DNA of 64,000 nucleotides, from NCBI GenBank assembly GCA_029203185.1, contig CP119310.1, forward strand, positions 992,001-1,056,000. The letters are read 5' to 3'. Shown here piece by piece: positions 9,525 to 18,670 of the stretch; position 1 is the stretch's first letter, and each line of letters opens with the position of its first letter. Both the position numbers and the translations under genes were made by a program. The notes below the pieces were generated by a model. It was not told the origin of the DNA. It did not search any database and worked only from the letters and a program-made list of their open reading frames with translations. Source of the DNA: Candidatus Chryseobacterium colombiense (lineage in GTDB: Bacteria; Bacteroidota; Bacteroidia; Flavobacteriales; Weeksellaceae).

Positions 9525-11003
9525 TTAATTTTGATTCAATTTAAGATAAACACCATTTGTCCATCCGAAACCGTCCTGATTAGGATATTCTCCACCTCCC
9601 GCAACAGTTTCTATATCTAATGCATTGTATTTCTCCATCAGCTTTCCTGTATTTTTATACACTCTTTCCACATTTGCACACCAGTTGTTTTTAATCTTTT
9701 CCGCTAAGTCATCAAAACCGTAGCTTTTCATAGATTTATAACCCAGCCATTGATACGGCGCCCATGCATTCGGAAGATCCCATTGCTGTCCGGTTTTCTT
9801 TGTAGTGGTAACCAAACCGCCTTGATAAAGGAATTTTTCTTCCATATTTTTTGCGACTGATTCTGCCTGTTTTTCATTTGCTAATCCAAGAAACAAAGGA
9901 TAAAGAGCAGCAATATGTTCAGATGAGGTTGTTGTATTTTTCTTCGTATGATAATCTCTGTAAATTCCGGAAGCTTCATCCCAGAAATACTTGTTGATCA
10001 TTTGTTTTCTGTTTTGTGCTTTTTCTTTGAAAACATTTTCCTTTTCCATTAAGTTCTGAAGTGATGAGGATTTCGCCAGTGTAGTTTCCAAATGCAACAA
10101 CAGACAGTTCAGATCCACTTCCGCTAAGTTCAATGTTTCAATAGTCTGTATATGTTCTCCATCTCCAAACCATCTGCTGGAAAAATCCCAACCCGATTCA
10201 CAGGCACTTCTGATATTTCTGTAAAATTCTTCACCTGCATTTTCGGCATCTTCAATATCAATTAAATAACTTTCGGGACGGGGTTCATTCTCTGCATCAT
10301 AATACCTGTTTAAAATATCTCCGTCAACCGTTTTCAATACTCTTTTTGAACTTGAACCCTTTTCCAGTTTTTCAACACCATTCATCCAGAAAGCATATTC
10401 TTTTTCTAGCGTATCATGATATTTAATGTAAATATTTTCGTCTTTTGTGGTTTCAAAAAGCAGATCCAACATCAATGAAAAATAAGGTGGCTGAGAACGG
10501 CTTAAAAAATGAGTCCGGCTCGCATTAGGAACAAAACCAACAGTCTGAATTAAATAAGAACAGTTTTCAATAATATTTTCCATCATCTCCACTCTTCCGG
10601 AAACCTGCAACCCCAACATGATGAAATAACTGTCCCAATAGAAAAATTCATTAAAACGACCTCCCGGAACAATATAAGGCTTTGGAAGTTTCAGCAATGT
10701 TCCTTTTTCTTCGTAAGCTGTTCTGGTCAGCTCATCCCAAAGTTTTTCGATGTGCTCTTCAATCGGCAAATGATCTTCTCTCTGAATAGATATTTTCGCT
10801 CCTAAAAAGTCAAAATGGGATAGGACAAATTCTTTCAGATCAAAATTCTCGAACTGTTTTTCCTTTTCGTATTTTATATTAATTTCATCAATCGGAAATA
10901 ACGGAACCGCATCAGTCATCATCTTCTGATCCTCGAAGATTTTCGATCGTTGAACATCGTCAAACAGAGCCTGAATTTCATTGATATATAATTGTTTGTT
11001 CAT
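9525..11003 (-). CDS. treF: Cytoplasmic trehalase (GH37)
   Basis: 492 residues. Trehalase splits trehalose into two glucoses. GH37 signature 1 appears as PGGRFNEFFYWDSY near residue 112 and signature 2 as QWDLPNAWAPYQWLG near 407; SGWDFSSRW near 270 carries the expected catalytic Asp. The N-terminus (MNKQLYINEIQALF) has no signal peptide, so the enzyme should act in the cytoplasm. It lies 2 bp after the MFS gene and 25 bp before the TonB receptor, forming one unit that could bring the disaccharide across both membranes and hydrolyse it. The symbol rests on the cytosolic form; exact substrate specificity is inferred from the family. Confidence 0.88.
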   Translation of the reverse strand: MNKQLYINEIQALFDDVQRSKIFEDQKMMTDAVPLFPIDEINIKYEKEKQFENFDLKEFVLSHFDFLGAKISIQREDHLPIEEHIEKLWDELTRTAYEEKGTLLKLPKPYIVPGGRFNEFFYWDSYFIMLGLQVSGRVEMMENIIENCSYLIQTVGFVPNASRTHFLSRSQPPYFSLMLDLLFETTKDENIYIKYHDTLEKEYAFWMNGVEKLEKGSSSKRVLKTVDGDILNRYYDAENEPRPESYLIDIEDAENAGEEFYRNIRSACESGWDFSSRWFGDGEHIQTIETLNLAEVDLNCLLLHLETTLAKSSSLQNLMEKENVFKEKAQNRKQMINKYFWDEASGIYRDYHTKKNTTTSSEHIAALYPLFLGLANEKQAESVAKNMEEKFLYQGGLVTTTKKTGQQWDLPNAWAPYQWLGYKSMKSYGFDDLAEKIKNNWCANVERVYKNTGKLMEKYNALDIETVAGGGEYPNQDGFGWTNGVYLKLNQN

Positions 11004-11005
11004 CT

Positions 11006-12235
11006 TTATTTTTTATGGTTTATTTTTAATTTATTCATGAAAATTGCCGAAATAATCAACAAGGAAAGAGGAATTAATGAAAGGTAAAAAGCCTGTTGCC
11101 CACTAAATTCCTGAAACACAAAACCGGTAATAACGGATCCGATGGTTCCTCCGATTGCAGAGAAAACCACGATCAAACCTGACATTGCACTATGTAAGTA
11201 TTTTGGAATGGACGCTAAGATCACTGAATTGATACTTGGATAAATTGGTGCTAATAACCCTCCCATTAATGGAAATAAATACACAACCAATGGAGCATTC
11301 ATCCAAGTTGTAGAAGTATTAATATGAATATTGTGAGTCAATGGAAGCACCAATAAAATACTGACTGCAAAACCCACCACACAAAAAGAAACAACATAGA
11401 TCCAGCTAAATTTTTTGGAGAAAAAGCCTGACAAAAATCTTCCTAACGCAAACGCTCCCGCTAAAACCGCTCCCGCCTGAATACTCATCGAAGTCGGAAC
11501 TTTTAAAATTTCTTTATAAAAAGTCGGTGTCCATGTCTGGAAACTCTGTTCAACCAAAACGAAAAGAAAAGCACATAATAAAAAGAACAATACTTTTCTG
11601 TAACCAAATAAACTCGCACTGTTTCTTAAATCACCCAGTAAATCCGTTTTCTCACTTTTTGCTTCATGCTCATCTAATTTTGTAAAAAATAAAAACAAAA
11701 ATGACAAGGTTGAAATACCTCCTAAAACCCAATATACATTCAGCCAGTGGGTTGATCTTGGATCATGGTCATCTATGAACAAACTGAATAAAACATTTCC
11801 CATTAATACGCCGATCATAAAAAAACCTTCCAGATAACCCATAAAGCTTGAATGTTCCTTATCTGTATTCGTCACCAATCCGATGGAGGTGAAAACTGAA
11901 ATCTTAATTAACGCGAAAGAAATTCCAACAATGGAAAATAAGAGTTTAAAAAACCAGAAATCATTGGCGAAAGGCATTACAAAACACATACAGCTTACCA
12001 AAAGCAAAGCGATTAACATAGAGTTTTTTATTCCTATTTTTGGTAGAAACGACGCCAGAATGAATGAACAGATCGCAATCGGCAGATCTTTGAACCCTTC
12101 CAGAACACTGGCATGGGATTTTGAAATTCCGAAGTTTTGCTGAACCTGCAGAATTACCGTTCCTACAGAATTCAGAAGAATTGCAAAAACGAAATAATTT
12201 AAAAATAAAACCGCCTTAATATTGAAATTTTTCAT
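11006..12235 (-). CDS. MFS transporter, probable sugar permease of the trehalase operon
   Basis: 409 residues with about twelve hydrophobic segments and a highly charged central loop (TKLDEHEAKSEKTD), typical of the major facilitator superfamily. It is the first gene of the minus-strand unit and is followed after 2 bp by the trehalase gene, so import of trehalose or a related disaccharide is inferred. Sequence alone does not give the substrate. It starts at 12235, divergent from the AraC regulator; the 123-bp spacer contains a GAAGC-N5-GCTTC inverted repeat that could be an operator. Confidence 0.8.
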   Translation of the reverse strand: MKNFNIKAVLFLNYFVFAILLNSVGTVILQVQQNFGISKSHASVLEGFKDLPIAICSFILASFLPKIGIKNSMLIALLLVSCMCFVMPFANDFWFFKLLFSIVGISFALIKISVFTSIGLVTNTDKEHSSFMGYLEGFFMIGVLMGNVLFSLFIDDHDPRSTHWLNVYWVLGGISTLSFLFLFFTKLDEHEAKSEKTDLLGDLRNSASLFGYRKVLFFLLCAFLFVLVEQSFQTWTPTFYKEILKVPTSMSIQAGAVLAGAFALGRFLSGFFSKKFSWIYVVSFCVVGFAVSILLVLPLTHNIHINTSTTWMNAPLVVYLFPLMGGLLAPIYPSINSVILASIPKYLHSAMSGLIVVFSAIGGTIGSVITGFVFQEFSGQQAFYLSLIPLSLLIISAIFMNKLKINHKK

Positions 12236-12358
12236 TCATATAATTTCTTGTTGGCTAAGATAGAAGCATTCAGCTTCACATTAATTTAACATTATAAATC
12301 AATATTTGAACTATATTAATATAATTATTATTTTAGAGAACAAAATTTGATTAAATAA

Positions 12359-13264
12359 ATGAAAGTCACTTTTGAAAGGGTAGTTCCCAATGAAAAGAGC
12401 TCTTTTCGGACGATTCACAACAATTCTCCGATTTCAGAATTTAAATGGGAATATCATTATCATCCCGAAATTGAGCTTGTATGTGTAATTTCCGGGAACG
12501 GAACACGACACGTCGGATATCATAAAAGTAACTACACGAATGGGGATTTGGTATTAATTGGTTCCAATATTCCGCATTCAGGCTTTGGATTAAACTCTAT
12601 CGATCCTCACGAGGAAATCGTTCTTCAGTTCAAAGAAGAAATTTTACAGTTTCCACAACAGGAAGTAGAGGCGAGGTCTATTAAAAATCTTTTGGAACTT
12701 TCTAAATACGGAATTCATTTTCATGATGAAGTACATAAAACAATGCTTCCAAAATTGAAATTAATGTTGAAGTCAGAAGGGTATAAAAGATACTTATTGC
12801 TACTGGAAATCTTGTTTGAGCTTTCAAAATGCGAAAATTACGAGCTTTTAAACAAGGAAATTATGCCTTATACCATTATCTCAAAGAACAAAACCCGTCT
12901 GGAAAATATTTTCACTTATGTTGAACATCATTATGATAAGGAAATTGATATTGAAGATGTCGCAAAACTGGCCAATCTTACGCTACCCGCGTTCTGTAAT
13001 TTTTTCAAAAAAGCAACTCAGATTACGTTCACAGAATTTGTGAATCGTTATCGGATTAATAAAGCCTGTTTGTTGATGGCGCAGGATAAAAGTATTTCAG
13101 AATGCAGTTACAGCTGTGGTTTCAACAATGTGACTTATTTTAACAGAATGTTTAAAAAATATACTGAGAAAACACCTTCAGAGTTTATGAAGAATTTTGC
13201 ACAGAATAAGGTGAATGTAGATTTGAAGGTAGAAGATGAGGTAAAACCTAAGGCTACTTTTTAA
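12359..13264 (+). CDS. AraC-family regulator with cupin sensor domain, divergent from trehalase operon
   Basis: 301 residues. The N-terminal ~140 residues form a cupin-like sensor (HYHPEIELVCVISGNGTRHVG, GDLVLIGSNIPHSG). The C-terminal ~100 residues carry two helix-turn-helix motifs of the AraC/XylS type (IEDVAKLANLTLPAFCNFFKK; ISECSYSCGFNNVTYFNRMFKK then TPSEF). AraC proteins usually bind direct repeats and activate transcription when a small molecule occupies the cupin. Position and divergence suggest it controls the MFS-trehalase-TonB unit, probably in response to the sugar. The target is inferred from context only. Confidence 0.88.
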   Translation: MKVTFERVVPNEKSSFRTIHNNSPISEFKWEYHYHPEIELVCVISGNGTRHVGYHKSNYTNGDLVLIGSNIPHSGFGLNSIDPHEEIVLQFKEEILQFPQQEVEARSIKNLLELSKYGIHFHDEVHKTMLPKLKLMLKSEGYKRYLLLLEILFELSKCENYELLNKEIMPYTIISKNKTRLENIFTYVEHHYDKEIDIEDVAKLANLTLPAFCNFFKKATQITFTEFVNRYRINKACLLMAQDKSISECSYSCGFNNVTYFNRMFKKYTEKTPSEFMKNFAQNKVNVDLKVEDEVKPKATF

Positions 13265-13308
13265 TACCATCTACATCTATTAAAAATCTTTTGATAAAAC
13301 ATTATTGA

Positions 13309-13390
13309 TATAAGTAGATTCACTAATAATTAACATCTATAAGTCTTTCCGCTTATATTTTTTATTTATAAGTAATTATGCTTATATTTG
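13309..13390 (+). promoter_or_regulatory. Three-copy 29-bp-period operator array overlapping the satD-like promoter
   Basis: TATAAGT starts at 13309, 13338 and 13367, exactly 29 bp apart. Copies two and three continue as N6-GCTTATA, making perfect TATAAG/CTTATA inverted repeats spaced by 8 bp (13338-13357 and 13367-13386). Copy one ends ACTAATA and is degenerate. The right arm of copy three overlaps a TATATTTG -7 box (13383-13390), which lies 4 bp before the ATG at 13395. Binding would block RNA polymerase. The HTH protein encoded just downstream is the natural candidate ligand (inference). Confidence 0.65.
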
Positions 13391-13394
13391 CAAA

Positions 13395-14000
13395 ATGATA
13401 GCGGTCATTACCGGAGATATTATAAATTCACAACACGCGGAAACGGAAGTTTGGATTACCAAACTTAAAAATCTTCTCGAAAATTGGGGAAGCGCTCCTC
13501 ACACATGGGAAATCTACCGAGGAGATGAGTTTCAGTTCAAATGTAATATTGATGACGTTTTCTGGCATTTCTTAGCCATAAAATCACTCATAAAAAGTCA
13601 GGAAAATTTAGATGTAAGAATAGCCATAGGAATCGGTGAAGAGAACTTTTCGTCTGAAAAAATCACTGAGTCCAACGGAACGGCCTATGTGTATTCCGGA
13701 AGGCTTCTTAATGACTTAAAAAATGACGGTCATACCGTTGCCATCAAAACCTCTAATGATTCTGTAAATAAAGATTTGAATATTCTTCTTAAATGGTCAT
13801 CAAAGGATTTTGACAACTGGACCATGGCAACTTCAGAAATCATTCACGAAATGATTATGAATCAGGACATTACACAAGAAGACTTAGCAAAAAGGTTTAA
13901 TATATCTCAGTCTTCAATAAGCCAGAGACTTAAACGCGCCAACTACGAACTTATCGTAGAAACCAATCAATATTTTAGAAAGAAAATTTCAGAACTGTAA
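13395..14000 (+). CDS. SatD family protein with C-terminal helix-turn-helix
   Basis: 201 residues resembling the SatD family: MIAVITGDIINSQ at the start, YRGDEFQFKC near residue 43 and DVRIAIGIG near 77, a fold reminiscent of nucleotide-cyclase-like domains. The last ~45 residues (DITQEDLAKRFNISQSSISQRLKRANYELI) form a helix-turn-helix, so it probably binds DNA. The stop is 1 bp from the next start (DUF3307 gene), giving a two-gene operon. The start codon follows a -7 box by only 4 bp, so the mRNA may be nearly leaderless. The three palindromes upstream suggest negative autoregulation. The signal sensed is unknown. Confidence 0.8.
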   Translation: MIAVITGDIINSQHAETEVWITKLKNLLENWGSAPHTWEIYRGDEFQFKCNIDDVFWHFLAIKSLIKSQENLDVRIAIGIGEENFSSEKITESNGTAYVYSGRLLNDLKNDGHTVAIKTSNDSVNKDLNILLKWSSKDFDNWTMATSEIIHEMIMNQDITQEDLAKRFNISQSSISQRLKRANYELIVETNQYFRKKISEL

Positions 14001-14001
14001 G

Positions 14002-14700
14002 ATGATTTTTATTCAACTCATATTGGCACATTTACTCGGAGATTTTATTCTTCAGCCAAATTCTTGGGTTGCAGATAAAGAAAGTAAAAAACTCAAGAGT
14101 AAATATTTGTACCTTCATGTTTTGATTCATACGGTATTAAGTTTTATTTTCCTTTGGAATCCGGAACTTTGGTGGGTAGCCATTTTAGTAGGAATTTCAC
14201 ACTTTATTATTGATGCCGCGAAGCTGAGTTTTCAAACTGTTAAAAATCAAAAAAACTGGTTTTTCATTGATCAGGCTTTGCATATTGTAGTTATTGCAGG
14301 AGTTTCTTTTTATTATAATGAATTCAATATTGAATTTTTAAAAAATCAGAACTTCTTAAAAATACTGATGGCAGTATTGTTTTTAACAACACCTGCTTCA
14401 ATTTTTATTAAAATATTATTGTCTTCATGGACGCCCGTTCCGGAGACCGTAAGCAATATACAAACTGAATCTCTATCCAGTGCAGGAAAGTATATTGGAA
14501 TTTTAGAACGTTTACTCGTTTTCACTTTTATTATGGTGAATCACTGGGAAGGCGTAGGTTTTATGGTGGCTGCCAAATCTGTTTTCAGATTCAGCGACTT
14601 GGTACAGGCCAAACAAAGAAAACTGACAGAATATGTATTAATCGGTACATTGCTGAGCTTTGGAATGGCTGTTTTAACAGGAATTTTAATTAAACAATAA
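14002..14700 (+). CDS. DUF3307 family membrane protein
   Basis: 232 residues with about six hydrophobic helices. The N-terminal half (LAHLLGDFILQPNSWVADKES, then HVLIHTVLSF and GISHFIIDAAKL) is the DUF3307 pattern, with conserved His and Asp residues placed in or near membrane segments. No biochemical function is established. It starts 1 bp after the SatD-like gene and is presumably co-transcribed and repressed with it; this pairing also occurs in other bacteria as far as I recall. An unknown transport or stress role is possible, but no more can be read. Confidence 0.78.
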   Translation: MIFIQLILAHLLGDFILQPNSWVADKESKKLKSKYLYLHVLIHTVLSFIFLWNPELWWVAILVGISHFIIDAAKLSFQTVKNQKNWFFIDQALHIVVIAGVSFYYNEFNIEFLKNQNFLKILMAVLFLTTPASIFIKILLSSWTPVPETVSNIQTESLSSAGKYIGILERLLVFTFIMVNHWEGVGFMVAAKSVFRFSDLVQAKQRKLTEYVLIGTLLSFGMAVLTGILIKQ

Positions 14701-14717
14701 AATAAATCTAGTAAGAA

Positions 14718-15437
14718 ATGGAAAAGAAAGAAATGTTGTACGAAGGGAAGGCAAAACAAGTATTTGCTACCGATAATCCTGATCAAGTAGTAGTACGTTT
14801 TAAAGACGACGCTACAGCATTTAATGCTCAAAAAAGAGGGTCTGTTGATTTAAAAGGTGAAATGAACAACGCCATCACCACTTTGATTTTTGAATATTTG
14901 AATGAAAAAGGGATTAAGACTCATTTCATTAAACAATTGAACGAAAGAGAGCAATTGGTAAGAAAAGTATCTATTATTCCTTTGGAAATGGTGGTAAGAA
15001 ACTATTCTGCAGGAAGTATGGCTCAAAGATTAGGAGTTGAAGAAGGAATCAAATCTCCGGTTACCATCTTTGATATCTGCTACAAAAAGGATGAATTGGG
15101 AGACCCGTTAATCAACGATCACCACGCGGTTTTCTTAGGTGCTGCAACTTATGAAGAGCTTGACGAAATGTATGAATTAACTTCAGATATTAATGAAATC
15201 CTGATCGATCTTTTTGATAAAATGAACATCATCCTTGTTGATTTCAAAATTGAATTAGGAAAAACTTCAGACGGTGAGATCATTCTTGCTGACGAAATTT
15301 CTCCTGATACTTGCAGACTTTGGGATAAAGACACCATGAAGAAGTTGGATAAAGACAGATTCAGAAGAGATCTTGGTGAAGTTACTGAAGCTTACGTTGA
15401 GATCTACAACAGGCTAAAAACTGTTCTTAACAAGTAA
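14718..15437 (+). CDS. purC: Phosphoribosylaminoimidazole-succinocarboxamide synthase
   Basis: 239 residues, normal length for SAICAR synthetase, which condenses CAIR with aspartate using ATP in purine synthesis. Visible blocks are LYEGKAKQVF at the N-terminus (nucleotide binding), FKDDATAFNAQKRG, IPLEMVVRNYSAGS (near residue 90), LVDFKIELG and LADEISPDTCRLWD near 195, the two PROSITE-type SAICAR signatures. It is cytoplasmic. purF follows after 103 bp, making a small purine cluster. The gene starts 17 bp after the DUF3307 gene. Confidence 0.97.
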   Translation: MEKKEMLYEGKAKQVFATDNPDQVVVRFKDDATAFNAQKRGSVDLKGEMNNAITTLIFEYLNEKGIKTHFIKQLNEREQLVRKVSIIPLEMVVRNYSAGSMAQRLGVEEGIKSPVTIFDICYKKDELGDPLINDHHAVFLGAATYEELDEMYELTSDINEILIDLFDKMNIILVDFKIELGKTSDGEIILADEISPDTCRLWDKDTMKKLDKDRFRRDLGEVTEAYVEIYNRLKTVLNK

Positions 15438-15540
15438 GATTTTAGATTTAAACAAGATGCAGCTTAATTTAACATAATATTAAACGTGGCATCTAATTTA
15501 AAGATCTATCAAAATAAAATCTAGATTAGAAAAAATAGAA

Positions 15541-17040
15541 ATGAAAAGTTTAGACATTCATAAAAGTGAATATTTAAAACAGTTTGAAACCCAAACGTAC
15601 GGAAGAAATCTTTTCAGAACGCAGGAAGAAGAAAGACTGGATGCTCCGAATGAGGAGTGCGGGATTTTCGGAATGTATTCTGACAATGATCTTGATACGT
15701 TTTCTCTTTCACAGTTCGGGCTTTTTGCCTTACAGCACAGAGGTCAGGAAGCTTGTGGTATTTCTGTCTTAAAAGATGGAAAAATCACCAATATGAAAGA
15801 TGAAGGTTTGGTTTTGGACGTTTATAAAGAGATCGCAGATCCTGAAACTTTTATGGGAAATTCTGCAATCGGTCACACCCGTTACACGACTGCAGGAGAT
15901 AAAAAGAAATATAATTTCCAGCCATTTTTCGCGAAAAACGAATATGACCAGATTATTCTTTCGATTGCACACAATGGTAATCTTACCAATGCAAAAGAAC
16001 TGAAAGCTCAATTGGAAGCTGAAGGAGTAGTTTTCAGAGCAACTTCAGACTCTGAAGTTATTTTAAGATTAATCCAAAAGAATCTTGATTTGGGACTTCG
16101 TGGAGCCATCAAAGCTACCATGGAAAAAATTGAAGGAGCTTATTCAGTTGTGGGAATGACGAGAAATAAATTCTTTGCATTCAGAGATTTCAACGGAATC
16201 AGACCTTTGGTTTTAGGAGCCATCAATGAAAATTCTTATGTTGTGGCTTCAGAATCTGTAGCCTTAGATGCTGTTGGAGCTCAGTATGTTCGTGATATTT
16301 TACCGGGAGAAATCATTTATACCAATGAAAATGAACCTGGAAAACTTCACTCGTACATGGTAGATGAAGAAAAAGGAAAGCAAAGAATCTGTTCTTTCGA
16401 GTACATTTATTTTGCAAGACCTGACTCGGCTTTAGAAAATATTAATGTTTACGAAATCAGAGAAAAATCCGGAGAGAAAATCTGGGAACAGGCACCTGTA
16501 GAAGCTGATGTTGTCATTGGAGTTCCGGATTCCGGAGTTCCTGCTGCCATTGGTTTTGCTAAAGCTTCCGGAATTCCTTTCCGTCCGGTTCTGATTAAAA
16601 ACAGATATATCGGAAGAAGTTTTATCGTACCGACTCAGGAAATGAGAGAAAGGGTAGTAAACCTTAAACTAAACCCGATTATTTCTGAAATCAAAGATAA
16701 AAGAGTCGTAATTATTGATGACTCTATCGTTCGTGGAACAACGTCTAAAAGATTGGTTAAAATCCTTAAAGACGCAGGAGTAAAAGAAATTCACTTCAGA
16801 AGTGTTTCTCCTCCAATCATTGCACCTTGTTATTTAGGAATTGATACTCCATCAAAAGACGATTTGATTTCTGCCAATATGACTACTGAAGAACTTAGAA
16901 ATTATTTAGGAGTAGATTCTTTAGAATTCTTAAGCATAGATAATTTAAAGAATATTTTAGGTTCTGCCAATCACTGCTTCGGATGTTTCACAGAAGAATA
17001 TCCTGTAGGGAAAGGAGAAGAATTTGAATTATTCAATTAA
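15541..17040 (+). CDS. purF: Amidophosphoribosyltransferase
   Basis: 499 residues. PurF transfers the glutamine amide to PRPP, the first committed step of purine synthesis. CGIFGMYSDND begins at residue 40; Cys40 is the glutaminase nucleophile of an N-terminal nucleophile hydrolase, exposed after removal of a 39-residue propeptide. ALQHRGQEACGI, IGHTRYTTAG and SEVILRLI are in the glutaminase half. In the C-terminal half, VVIIDDSIVRGTTSKR near 395 is the PRPP loop. SANHCFGCFTEEYP near the end is typical of the family. It follows purC by 103 bp and ends in a strong hairpin. Confidence 0.97.
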   Translation: MKSLDIHKSEYLKQFETQTYGRNLFRTQEEERLDAPNEECGIFGMYSDNDLDTFSLSQFGLFALQHRGQEACGISVLKDGKITNMKDEGLVLDVYKEIADPETFMGNSAIGHTRYTTAGDKKKYNFQPFFAKNEYDQIILSIAHNGNLTNAKELKAQLEAEGVVFRATSDSEVILRLIQKNLDLGLRGAIKATMEKIEGAYSVVGMTRNKFFAFRDFNGIRPLVLGAINENSYVVASESVALDAVGAQYVRDILPGEIIYTNENEPGKLHSYMVDEEKGKQRICSFEYIYFARPDSALENINVYEIREKSGEKIWEQAPVEADVVIGVPDSGVPAAIGFAKASGIPFRPVLIKNRYIGRSFIVPTQEMRERVVNLKLNPIISEIKDKRVVIIDDSIVRGTTSKRLVKILKDAGVKEIHFRSVSPPIIAPCYLGIDTPSKDDLISANMTTEELRNYLGVDSLEFLSIDNLKNILGSANHCFGCFTEEYPVGKGEEFELFN

Positions 17041-17060
17041 AAATAATTCAAATAAAAATG

Positions 17061-17094
17061 AAAGGTCAGGTTTCGTAATGGAAACCTGACCTTT
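17061..17094. terminator. Bidirectional terminator after purF
   Basis: Perfect 14-bp arms (17061-17074 and 17081-17094, AAAGGTCAGGTTTC and complement) with a 6-nt loop, placed between the converging purF and outer-membrane-protein genes. Confidence 0.85.
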
Positions 17095-17115
17095 CTCTAT
17101 TGAAATCAAAACTGT

Positions 17116-17703
17116 CTAGTTAAATTTGTATGCTAAACCAATCTGGAATACATTATTTTTTCCTTCAGGCTGAACTCCTCCTGTTTTTTTAGCAATATCT
17201 ACTACACCGGCAACATATCTTGCTGTCACTCCGAAATTATCCGTAATATAATATCCTGCACCAATTCCGATTCCGAAATCAAAACCTTTGATATAATCAT
17301 TACCTTTTACAGATACAGACTGATATTTGAATTTAGAATCTACTAAGAAACTAAATTGTGGTCCTGCTTCTAAATAAAAATTCGGCAGAGCATTATACTG
17401 AAGCATTACAGGAACAGAAATGTAGCTTAAATTTACTTTTAAATCCTGCATTCCATCTGCTTTTGCTCCTACTCCGTTGTATAAAATTTCTGGTTGAACA
17501 CTAAAACTTGATGCAACAGGAATATTTGCAAATGCACCTCCATAAAATCCAGCTTTAGCCTTAGAATCTCCTCCAGAAATAGTGGAAACATTAAGACCTG
17601 CTTTTACACCAAATGATACCGGTGAAGATGATGCTTTTGCTTTTTGCTGAGCGAATGTTAGTGAGCTAATTGCGATTGCAATTCCTAAGAATGTTTTTTT
17701 CAT
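17116..17703 (-). CDS. Outer-membrane beta-barrel protein (porin family), paralogue 1
   Basis: 195 residues with a signal peptide (ending LTFAQQ). It has the alternating beta pattern of the PorT/OMP_b-brl_2 family: SFGVKAGLNVSTISG, FANIPVASSFSVQPEILY, NFYLEAGPQFSFLV, GIGIGAGYYITDNFGVTARYV, ending NVFQIGLAYKFN with a terminal aromatic/Asn pair. It is a tandem paralogue of the next gene; many segments (FANIPVASSFS, NFYLEAGP, GIGAGYY) are identical. Function is unknown; such barrels are often stress-responsive or structural. A sigma-54-like element lies 54 bp upstream. Confidence 0.88.
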   Translation of the reverse strand: MKKTFLGIAIAISSLTFAQQKAKASSSPVSFGVKAGLNVSTISGGDSKAKAGFYGGAFANIPVASSFSVQPEILYNGVGAKADGMQDLKVNLSYISVPVMLQYNALPNFYLEAGPQFSFLVDSKFKYQSVSVKGNDYIKGFDFGIGIGAGYYITDNFGVTARYVAGVVDIAKKTGGVQPEGKNNVFQIGLAYKFN

Positions 17704-17756
17704 AATTATTAATTTTTTTTCAATTAATGATTTGTATCATTATTACACTTCAACAT

Positions 17757-17774
17757 GCAAATATCTTGCCAAAA
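17757..17774 (-). promoter_or_regulatory. Sigma-54-like -24/-12 element before paralogue 1
   Basis: Minus strand reads TTTTGGCAAGATATTTGC. It matches the RpoN pattern TGGCAcG-N4-TTGC with correct GG-to-GC spacing and one change (CAC to CAA). A start about 12 bp downstream would give a leader of roughly 40 nt. Confidence 0.5.
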
Positions 17775-17874
17775 TTTATTAATTTAATTTATTATCAACA
17801 ATAAATTAACCGTATTTCATTTAAAAGCAAAAATAAAGTATAAATAAAAGGCTTTCAAATACATTTATCATAAA

Positions 17875-17908
17875 AAAATGTCATACTTACATGTAAGTAT
17901 GACATTTT
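17875..17908 (-). terminator. Terminator of paralogue 2
   Basis: A perfect 34-bp palindrome followed on the minus strand by further T residues, about 40 bp after the paralogue 2 stop codon. Confidence 0.8.
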
Positions 17909-17946
17909 ATATTGAATTAAAATTTGTCTTTGAGAATACCCAACGA

Positions 17947-18591
17947 TTAGAATTTAAATGCTAATCCAACTTGGAATACATTATTTCTTACAGCATCTCC
18001 GTTGTTGTTTTTATAAATATCAGTCGCTCCGGCAACATATCTTGCAGTAAGACCAATATTATCTGTAAAATAATATCCTGCTCCGATACCAACTCCGAAA
18101 TTGAATGTATTGAAATCATCCTTATTCAATTCTGCAGTTTGAGAACCGTTAGAGTTTCCGTTTGTAGAGCTTTTGAATTTATCTTTTGCGCTCACTAAGA
18201 AACCAAACTCAGGACCTGCTTCTAAATAGAAGTTAGGAACAAACTTATATTGGAACATTAACGGTACTGCAATGTATCCTAAATTTCTTGAAGACTCAGT
18301 GGTATAAGTGTTTCCTAAAATAACATCTTTGGTAGTTACTTTAGCTCCTAAATCACTATACAAAACCTCCGGCTGGATACTGAATGAACTAGCAACTGGA
18401 ATATTAGCAAAAACACCTGCATTAAAACCAATTTTAGATTTCTGATCATCCAATCCCTGATCTTTAGATAATGAAGCAACGTTCATTCCAGCTTTAATAC
18501 CAAACTGAACCGGGCTAGATGAAGATTTTGTCTGCTGCGCAAACGCCAATGAACTTGCCGTTACTGCTAATCCTAAAATTAACTTTTTCAT
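17947..18591 (-). CDS. Outer-membrane beta-barrel protein (porin family), paralogue 2
   Basis: 214 residues, signal peptide ending SLAFAQQ, then the same barrel plan as its neighbour: QFGIKAGMNVASLS, VFANIPVASSFSIQPEVLY, NFYLEAGPEFGFLV, GVGIGAGYYFTDNIGLTARYV, ending FQVGLAFKF with C-terminal Phe as expected for BAM-inserted barrels. It differs from paralogue 1 mainly by longer loops (around residues 40-50, 85-100 and 140-160, the last rich in Asn/Ser/Gly), the parts expected to face outside. The pair has separate terminators and similar upstream elements, consistent with tandem duplication that included the promoter. Confidence 0.88.
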   Translation of the reverse strand: MKKLILGLAVTASSLAFAQQTKSSSSPVQFGIKAGMNVASLSKDQGLDDQKSKIGFNAGVFANIPVASSFSIQPEVLYSDLGAKVTTKDVILGNTYTTESSRNLGYIAVPLMFQYKFVPNFYLEAGPEFGFLVSAKDKFKSSTNGNSNGSQTAELNKDDFNTFNFGVGIGAGYYFTDNIGLTARYVAGATDIYKNNNGDAVRNNVFQVGLAFKF

Positions 18592-18670
18592 AATTTTAAT
18601 TTTTTAATACTACTATTTCTAATTTTAAATTTTACTACTGCCTGAGTTTTTCATCAGACGCAGAGTATCT

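Noticed and set aside
15438..15540. Riboswitch between purC and purF
   Set aside because: AGATGC/GCATCT can pair over about 40 nt, but no purine riboswitch core is seen; nothing more than a long-range weak stem.
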